Below are positions 6,236 to 10,267 of a stretch of 10,267 bases of DNA, piece by piece. Origin of the DNA: Lachnospiraceae bacterium (GTDB taxonomy: Bacteria > Bacillota > Clostridia > Lachnospirales > Anaerotignaceae); NCBI GenBank assembly GCA_028695945.1, contig JAQVIB010000058.1:1-10267 (forward strand), read 5' to 3'. Positions within the stretch are counted from its first letter, which is position 1, and each line of letters starts with the position of its first letter. A model generated the notes under the pieces. The model worked only from the letters and a program-made list of their open reading frames with translations, made no database searches and was not told where the DNA came from. Both the position numbers and the translations under genes were made by a program.

Positions 6236-6487
6236 TTATCTTGAAGAAGTAGAAGAAGGTGTTGAGGATTTACCTGCCATCATTCTTTCCTGTTCTTCAA
6301 TCATTTTTTTAACCATATATCCGCCAACATAACCGTTCTGAGCGGAAGTAAGGTCGCCATTTTAACCCTGTTTAAGAGGCACACCAATTTCGCTGGCAAC
6401 TTCATATTTAAATCTGTTTAAAGCCTCTCTTGCTTCAGGAACGTTAGATTTTGAACTTGTACTTGAACTTGAACTATTATTTGTCAT
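6236..6487 (-). pseudogene. Alpha/beta-type small acid-soluble spore protein gene with in-frame TAA
   Basis: SASPs coat and protect DNA in dormant spores and are degraded at germination by the GPR protease. The frame from ATG 6485-6487 runs 83 sense or stop positions to TAA at 6236-6238. Codons 16-41 give VPEARE, ALNRFKYEVASEIG and PLKQG; KYEVASE contains the expected GPR cleavage context. After the break come NGDLTSAQNGYVGGYMVKKM and a helical tail with a Ser/Thr-rich end. Codon 42 is TAA (6362-6364), where the family commonly has an aromatic residue before NGDLT. The AAGGAGG at 6496-6502 (8 bases before ATG) and a sigma-G-like promoter remain intact. A one-base nonsense mutation, a sequencing error or readthrough could explain this. 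If read literally, only a 41-residue non-functional peptide is made. Confidence 0.85.
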
Positions 6488-6534
6488 TGTTAGTTCCTCC
6501 TTAAATAAGATATACTGTGTTTGTGTTACAAGAG

Positions 6535-6564
6535 TATTATCTGTTATTTATGAAGTAATATTCA
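6535..6564 (-). promoter_or_regulatory. Sigma-G-like forespore promoter of the SASP gene
   Basis: On the minus strand TGAATA (6559-6564) is followed after 17 bases by GATAATA (6535-6541). The Bacillus sigma-G consensus is close to TGMATA, a 17-18 base spacer and CATWMTA, so the only mismatch is the first base of the -10 box. It is correctly placed upstream of a spore-protein gene. The 70 bases between the proA stop and this promoter hold no convincing terminator. Confidence 0.6.
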
Positions 6565-6606
6565 GGTACATTTTGGCGGAATTTTTAAATTTTGCTAATT
6601 TAATTT

Positions 6607-7863
6607 TTATTGTCTTACTTGACCACTTCCATAGATAATATACTTAGTGGTAGTAAGTTCTTTAAGCCCCATTGGACCTCTTGCGTGAAGCTTTTGAGTA
6701 CTAATTCCTATTTCTGCACCAAAACCAAACTGTTCTCCATCGGTAAAGCGTGTTGAGGCATTTACGTAAACGCAAGCGGAGTCAACTTCGTTTAAAAACT
6801 TTTGTGCATTTGTATAGTTTTCAGTTACAATACACTCGCTGTGGTGTGTGGAAAATCTTCTTATAAGACTAATTGCTTCGTCCACATTTTTTACCACACG
6901 TGCGGATATAATGTAATCCTCATATTCCGTACCCCAATCTTGTTCCGTTGCAGGAATAATGCCGTCAACCTTTTCTAGGAAATTTTTATCGCCACGAATT
7001 TCAACGTTTTTATCCATAAGTGCTTTTGATACCATTGGTATAAAGGTGTCGGCAATGTTTTCATGCACCAAAAGGCTTTCACAGGCATTGCACACACCAG
7101 GACGCTGGGTTTTTGCATTAATTACAATGTTAACGGCATCATCAAGTTTTCCAGTTTCGTCTACAAACACATGGCAATTTCCTGTTCCCGTTTCAATAAC
7201 AGGTACGGTGCTGTTTTTAACAACGCTTTGAATTAATCCACTTCCGCCACGTGGAATAAGAACATCGATATAGCCATTTAACTGCATCATTTGTGTTGCT
7301 GTTTCTCGGCTAGTATCTTCTAAAATTTGAACAATATCCGTAGGATAGCCTTGTTTTTTTAGAGAATTTCTGAAAATTTCTACAATTGCCATATTGGTTT
7401 TTAAGGCTTCTTTACCGCCACGCAAAATGGTGGCACTTCCAGCTTTTAGGCATAAGCCGAAGGCATCGGCAGTTACGTTTGGTCTTGCTTCAAAAATTAT
7501 GCCTATAACGCCCATTGGTACACGTTTTTTACCAATAATTAAACCGTTATCTAAGGTGTTCATGCTTAAAACCTCACCAATTGGGTCGGGCAAGCTTGCT
7601 ACCTGCTTTAGTCCGCTTGCCATGCCTTCAATACGGCTTTGGTTCAGCGTAAGTCTGTCTATAAATGCACCTTTAACTCCGTTTCCAAGGGCAGTTTCAA
7701 CATCTTCCTTGTTTGCAGAAAGAACGGTGTCCATGTGGTCTAACAGGGCTTGTGCGGCGTTAAGCAAAATGCTGTTTTTTTGCGGTGTGGAAAGCTTTGC
7801 GGTTTCCACAGCTGCTTCCTTTGCCATCATACCCATTTCAATTAAATCTCTCAATTTTTTCAT
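6607..7863 (-). CDS. proA: Glutamate-5-semialdehyde dehydrogenase (gamma-glutamyl phosphate reductase)
   Basis: ProA reduces gamma-glutamyl phosphate with NADPH to glutamate-5-semialdehyde, the second step of proline synthesis, in the cytoplasm. The 418 residues have the family's usual length. RPNVTADAFGLCLKAGSATILRGG (start residue 127) is the nucleotide-binding region of this aldehyde-dehydrogenase fold, and KTQRPGVCNACESL (251-264) carries the catalytic cysteine, C258. It is the last gene of the proB operon and starts about 10 bases after the cyclo-ligase stop. The start is uncertain: GGGAG (7864-7868) directly abuts the ATG at 7861-7863, while a TTG three codons in (7852-7854) has that same site 9 bases away. 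I list the ATG because it gives the fuller N terminus. Confidence 0.96.
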   Translation of the reverse strand: MKKLRDLIEMGMMAKEAAVETAKLSTPQKNSILLNAAQALLDHMDTVLSANKEDVETALGNGVKGAFIDRLTLNQSRIEGMASGLKQVASLPDPIGEVLSMNTLDNGLIIGKKRVPMGVIGIIFEARPNVTADAFGLCLKAGSATILRGGKEALKTNMAIVEIFRNSLKKQGYPTDIVQILEDTSRETATQMMQLNGYIDVLIPRGGSGLIQSVVKNSTVPVIETGTGNCHVFVDETGKLDDAVNIVINAKTQRPGVCNACESLLVHENIADTFIPMVSKALMDKNVEIRGDKNFLEKVDGIIPATEQDWGTEYEDYIISARVVKNVDEAISLIRRFSTHHSECIVTENYTNAQKFLNEVDSACVYVNASTRFTDGEQFGFGAEIGISTQKLHARGPMGLKELTTTKYIIYGSGQVRQ

Positions 7864-7873
7864 CTCCCGTTGG

Positions 7874-8428
7874 TTATTCTATTATGCGTTTTTCAGTAAT
7901 TATTTTACTTAGTTTTCTATCAAATTCTTCAGTTGGAATTTTTTCTATAACCTGAAAGTCGTAGCATATACCAATTGTATTGTTTACATTTTTTTCTTCT
8001 GTATAGATGTCGTAATATCCTCCGCCATAACCACAACGGTTTTTTTCTTCGTCAAACATACTTCCAGGAACTATGAACATTGTATTTTGGTTGGGAATAA
8101 CTTGGTTTTCAATGTCTATTTTTGGCTCCATCACACCCATCTTTGTGCGGTTCATATTATCAAAGCTTGTTATTTCCACAAAATACATAAGCCTGTTAGC
8201 TTTGGCAATTGGTACGGCAACGTGCTTTTTATCTTCCCACGCTTTTTCAATTAAAGGTATGGTTTTAACCTCGGAACCCATGTCTATATATGTAAAAACC
8301 CAATCGGCATTTTTATATTCTGTGCTGTTCATCAGTTTTTCAAATATAATTTTGCTTTTTTCAATTTGTACCTCTTTTGGTATAGTATTTCTTTCTTCAA
8401 GAAAAGCTTTTCTCATTTGATTTTTCAT
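7874..8428 (-). CDS. 5-formyltetrahydrofolate cyclo-ligase (MTHFS)
   Basis: The enzyme converts 5-formyl-THF to 5,10-methenyl-THF with ATP, recovering the stored folate form to one-carbon metabolism. The 184 residues fit the family. Seen are MRKAFLEERNTI near the N terminus, the conserved VAVPIA segment (70-75), the FIVPGSMFDEE loop (118-128), and the hallmark CGYGGGYYD (132-140), followed by the C-terminal FDRKLSKIITE (169-179). The ATG at 8426-8428 has an AGGGGA site 6 bases upstream that overlaps the stop of the preceding gene (10-base gap), so it is cotranscribed between proB and proA. There is no known mechanistic link with proline synthesis. Known alternative names are fau/ygfA; I leave the symbol empty because usage differs among Firmicutes. 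Confidence 0.93.
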   Translation of the reverse strand: MKNQMRKAFLEERNTIPKEVQIEKSKIIFEKLMNSTEYKNADWVFTYIDMGSEVKTIPLIEKAWEDKKHVAVPIAKANRLMYFVEITSFDNMNRTKMGVMEPKIDIENQVIPNQNTMFIVPGSMFDEEKNRCGYGGGYYDIYTEEKNVNNTIGICYDFQVIEKIPTEEFDRKLSKIITEKRIIE

Positions 8429-8438
8429 ATTTCATCCC

Positions 8439-8831
8439 CTAATGCATAAATGACCCGAATATAACTGCCATTGGCACAATTAAGCCAAGGCCAATTGTAA
8501 CAGCTATGTATAAAACTGTAATAATAATTAACTTTTTGCCGAAACTTCTATAGCCATAACTTTCGTTAAACAAAAGTAGACTACCCACAATAATGCCTAC
8601 AATTGGGCTGACAAAGACGGTAATTACAACAAGGACTACTTTTAACCATGTGGGCAGAACTTTATGTCGCACATCAAATGTATTTTGTTGGTGGTTTTCT
8701 TCTATAATTTGAGAATCAATCTCTTTTGCGTCACCATATATTTCGCAGGATAGATTTGGATTATATCCGCACCCTGGGCATGGTTTTGTTTCATCTTTTA
8801 TTTCTGCACCGCAAAACGAGCATTCTTTCAT
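8439..8831 (-). CDS. Zinc-ribbon membrane protein of unknown function in the pro operon
   Basis: I do not recognise a named family for this 130-residue protein. The N terminus has two CxxC knuckles (C4/C7 and C18/C21) within SFCGAEIKDETKPCPGCGYN-like sequence, the pattern of a small single-zinc ribbon found at the start of many Firmicute membrane proteins. A polar linker (about 25-60) leads to two hydrophobic segments (about 63-88 and 100-127) joined by a short loop rich in Tyr/Arg/Lys. The predicted arrangement is a cytoplasmic zinc ribbon tethered to a two-helix membrane hairpin. It starts 5 bases after the proB stop, with only a weak GGCAGG site, so translation is probably coupled to proB. 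Its codon use looks like that of its neighbours. A role in proline or folate metabolism cannot be claimed. Confidence 0.75.
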   Translation of the reverse strand: MKECSFCGAEIKDETKPCPGCGYNPNLSCEIYGDAKEIDSQIIEENHQQNTFDVRHKVLPTWLKVVLVVITVFVSPIVGIIVGSLLLFNESYGYRSFGKKLIIITVLYIAVTIGLGLIVPMAVIFGSFMH

Positions 8832-8836
8832 TGACT

Positions 8837-9637
8837 TTACCTGCCTTTTCCTACAAATAGAGTTCCTATATCGTCTCCATCTACTATATTATGCAGAAGT
8901 CTTGGGTCCTCACCCATGGCAATAACCATGTCTGTTCCTGTTTCTTCGCACATTTTTGCGGCACATATTTTTGTAGCCATGCCGCCAACGGAAAAGGTGC
9001 TGCCTTTATCTCCAGCCATTGCCTCAATTTCTGGCGTAACCTTTTCAACAACAGAAATTCGTTTTGCATCTGGATTAATGCGTGGGTTGCTATTGTAAAG
9101 AGCATCAATATCTGTAAGCAAAACCAAAAGGTCTGCATGTACAATGTTTGCAACTACTGCCGAAAGGCTGTCATTATCTGAAAATTCAATTTCATAGGTG
9201 GTTACAGCGTCGTTATTATTTACAATAGGAATAATATCCATTCCAAAAAGTGTTTCAAAAGTACGTGCAACAGTATCCTTGCGTCCGTCGTCTTTTACAT
9301 CCTCTTTTGTAAGAAGAATTTGTGCAACATTCTGATTATATTCGTTAAAGAAATTTTTGTAAATTTGCATTAAAGATGCTTGACCTACAGATGCCGCCGC
9401 TTGCTTAAACTGAATTTCTGTAGGGCGTGATGTAAAGCCCAAAGCCGCTGAACCAACACCCATTGCACCAGAAGAAACTAGAACAATATCCTTGCCTTGG
9501 TTTTTAAGGTCGGCAAGTACCCAAGCCAATTGTTCAAGGCGTTTTAAATTAATTCTTCCGTTAGGGTAGGTTACAGTAGATGTGCCAATTTTTATTACAA
9601 TTCGTTTATGATTTTTAAGTCGTTCTCTGTAATCCAT
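8837..9637 (-). CDS. proB: Glutamate 5-kinase, short form without PUA domain
   Basis: ProB phosphorylates glutamate at the gamma-carboxyl with ATP, the first and usually proline-inhibited step of proline synthesis. The 266 residues cover the amino-acid kinase fold: KIGTST (16-21), VSSGAMGVG (54-62), the FSDNDSLSAVVAN segment (152-164) and the SVGGMATKICAAK region (216-228). The E. coli enzyme has ~367 residues because of a C-terminal PUA domain; that domain is absent here, and the frame ends cleanly in GTLFVGKGR, so this is a natural short form and not a truncation. The ATG at 9635-9637 has AAAGGAG 6 bases upstream (9644-9650). It is first gene of proB, zinc-ribbon membrane protein, cyclo-ligase, proA. 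Confidence 0.96.
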   Translation of the reverse strand: MDYRERLKNHKRIVIKIGTSTVTYPNGRINLKRLEQLAWVLADLKNQGKDIVLVSSGAMGVGSAALGFTSRPTEIQFKQAAASVGQASLMQIYKNFFNEYNQNVAQILLTKEDVKDDGRKDTVARTFETLFGMDIIPIVNNNDAVTTYEIEFSDNDSLSAVVANIVHADLLVLLTDIDALYNSNPRINPDAKRISVVEKVTPEIEAMAGDKGSTFSVGGMATKICAAKMCEETGTDMVIAMGEDPRLLHNIVDGDDIGTLFVGKGR

Positions 9638-9657
9638 GATATACTCCTTTATTTTTA

Positions 9658-9686
9658 ATTAAAGTTTTTGGTCTCGATTTTTTCAA
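9658..9686 (-). promoter_or_regulatory. Possible sigma-A promoter of proB overlapping repeat copy C
   Basis: On the minus strand TTGAAA (9681-9686) and TTTAAT (9658-9663) are 17 bases apart, each one base from consensus. The -35 box and spacer lie inside the dispersed repeat. Transcription would begin near 9651, leaving a leader of about 14 bases that begins almost at the ribosome binding site, so the call is weak. Transcription could also enter from the hexosaminidase gene upstream. Confidence 0.35.
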
Positions 9687-9717
9687 AAAGCCAGTGGGTT
9701 TGGGCAACGCCCAAGGT
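9661..9717 (-). repeat. Dispersed intergenic repeat, copy C (inverted)
   Basis: The reverse complement of this segment matches copies A and B at 54 of 57 positions. The first hairpin (TTGGGC/GCCCAA) is retained. The three differences fall in the second hairpin and break two of its ten pairs, without compensation. It starts 18 bases after the stop of the hexosaminidase gene in that gene's sense orientation and ends 11 bases before the proB ribosome binding site. The additional modules seen at copies A and B are absent. Confidence 0.9.
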
Positions 9718-9735
9718 TTTTCTTTAGTCTTAATC

Positions 9736-10267
9736 TTATTTTTCAATAAGCTCTAGCTCCATTTTCCAAACCAATATTCTTGTTACTGCTTGGTTGATAC
9801 GTTCAGTGCTTATTTCACCAGTTTTTATAGCGTCCAAAACAGCATTATATTCAGTGTGGAGGTTGCTTGTTATTATAATATCGTTTCCCGCAACTACAGC
9901 CTGTACAGCAGTGTTTACGTCAGTAAAGGGTTTAATACCTGCCATTGATGTATCATCAGTCATTATTACGCCGTTAAAGTTAAGCTTTGTACGCAGTATA
10001 TCATGCACCGCTGGTGACAATGAGGCAGGAAGCTGGCTATCCATACAGTTAACAACGTTATGTGAAACCAAAACTGCATCAGCACCAACATTTATTGCGG
10101 AGATAAAGGGAAGAAAATCTTCAGTTTCAAAGGTTTCCATATCTCGCTCATCATAGGCAACACTTTTATGGGTGTCTTTATTATTCCCATACCCAGGAAA
10201 ATGCTTTAGCACACTGCCTATTTTACTTTCTTTCATTTGTTTTGCAACTTCGGCTGTATACAATGCA
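9736..10267 (-). CDS. Glycoside hydrolase family 3, NagZ-type beta-N-acetylhexosaminidase, C-terminal part
   Basis: The frame is open to the right edge, so the N-terminal part is missing. The visible ~176 residues are the second half of a GH3 catalytic barrel. VLKHFPGYGNNKDTH (18-32, counted from the codon at 10263) is the NagZ loop with the Asp-His pair that acts as acid/base in this subgroup. GVIMTDDTSMAGI (98-110) contains the nucleophile, most likely the first Asp of TDD (D103). Such enzymes remove terminal beta-N-acetylglucosamine, typically from peptidoglycan muropeptides during recycling; some clostridial members are secreted, but the N terminus is not visible, so location is unknown. 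The TTG at 10263 is an internal leucine, not a start. The gene ends 18 bases before repeat copy C. Confidence 0.88.
   Translation of the reverse strand, partial: ALYTAEVAKQMKESKIGSVLKHFPGYGNNKDTHKSVAYDERDMETFETEDFLPFISAINVGADAVLVSHNVVNCMDSQLPASLSPAVHDILRTKLNFNGVIMTDDTSMAGIKPFTDVNTAVQAVVAGNDIIITSNLHTEYNAVLDAIKTGEISTERINQAVTRILVWKMELELIEK

Noticed and set aside
6236..6361. Separate small gene starting after the TAA in the SASP gene
   Set aside because: There is no start codon with a ribosome binding site in the correct frame just after the stop, and the segment is plainly the second half of a SASP.
7394..7912. A 172-residue plus-strand frame opposite proA
   Set aside because: It is a long antisense shadow of a well-conserved enzyme gene, with no recognisable domain and no supporting ribosome binding site or promoter.

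Overview
The window looks like a chromosomal segment of a low-GC, spore-forming Clostridia (Lachnospirales-like) bacterium. The grounds are the AT-rich coding sequence, AAGGAGG-type ribosome binding sites, TTGACA/TATAAT-type promoters and a gene for an alpha/beta-type small acid-soluble spore protein (SASP). The genus cannot be fixed from the sequence alone.

Layout. At the left edge, on the plus strand, are the C-terminal end of an MBOAT-family O-acyltransferase (1-320) and an overlapping SGNH-type membrane-anchored protein (289-1332), a pair typical of cell-surface polysaccharide O-acetylation. A 330-base hairpin-rich intergenic region follows, then glnS (1663-3345) with its own promoter. 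A 296-base convergent intergenic region with a strong terminator and more hairpins separates glnS from the minus-strand genes. Reading those in their own direction, from right to left: a GH3/NagZ-type beta-N-acetylhexosaminidase fragment (9736-10267); the proline operon proB, a two-zinc-knuckle membrane protein of unknown function, 5-formyltetrahydrofolate cyclo-ligase, proA (9637 to 6607); a SASP gene interrupted by an in-frame TAA (6487-6236) with a sigma-G-like promoter; and ruvA, ruvB and a crotonase-family gene (6065 to 3642) behind a sigma-A-type promoter.

How the genes relate. ProB and ProA carry out the first two enzymatic steps of proline synthesis from glutamate. RuvA and RuvB form the Holliday-junction branch-migration motor. 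The crotonase-fold protein is cotranscribed with ruvAB but lacks one of the two classical hydratase glutamates. Most of this is housekeeping sequence.

The least ordinary features are three. (1) A dispersed intergenic repeat has three copies here: two are identical over 57 bp, the third differs at 3 positions and is inverted. Each copy follows the 3' end of a gene in that gene's sense orientation, and two copies carry further hairpin modules. (2) The SASP gene has a stop codon in its conserved core while its promoter, ribosome binding site and downstream frame look intact. (3) The crotonase has an altered active site. I did not find a defence system, CRISPR array, transposase, tRNA or riboswitch.
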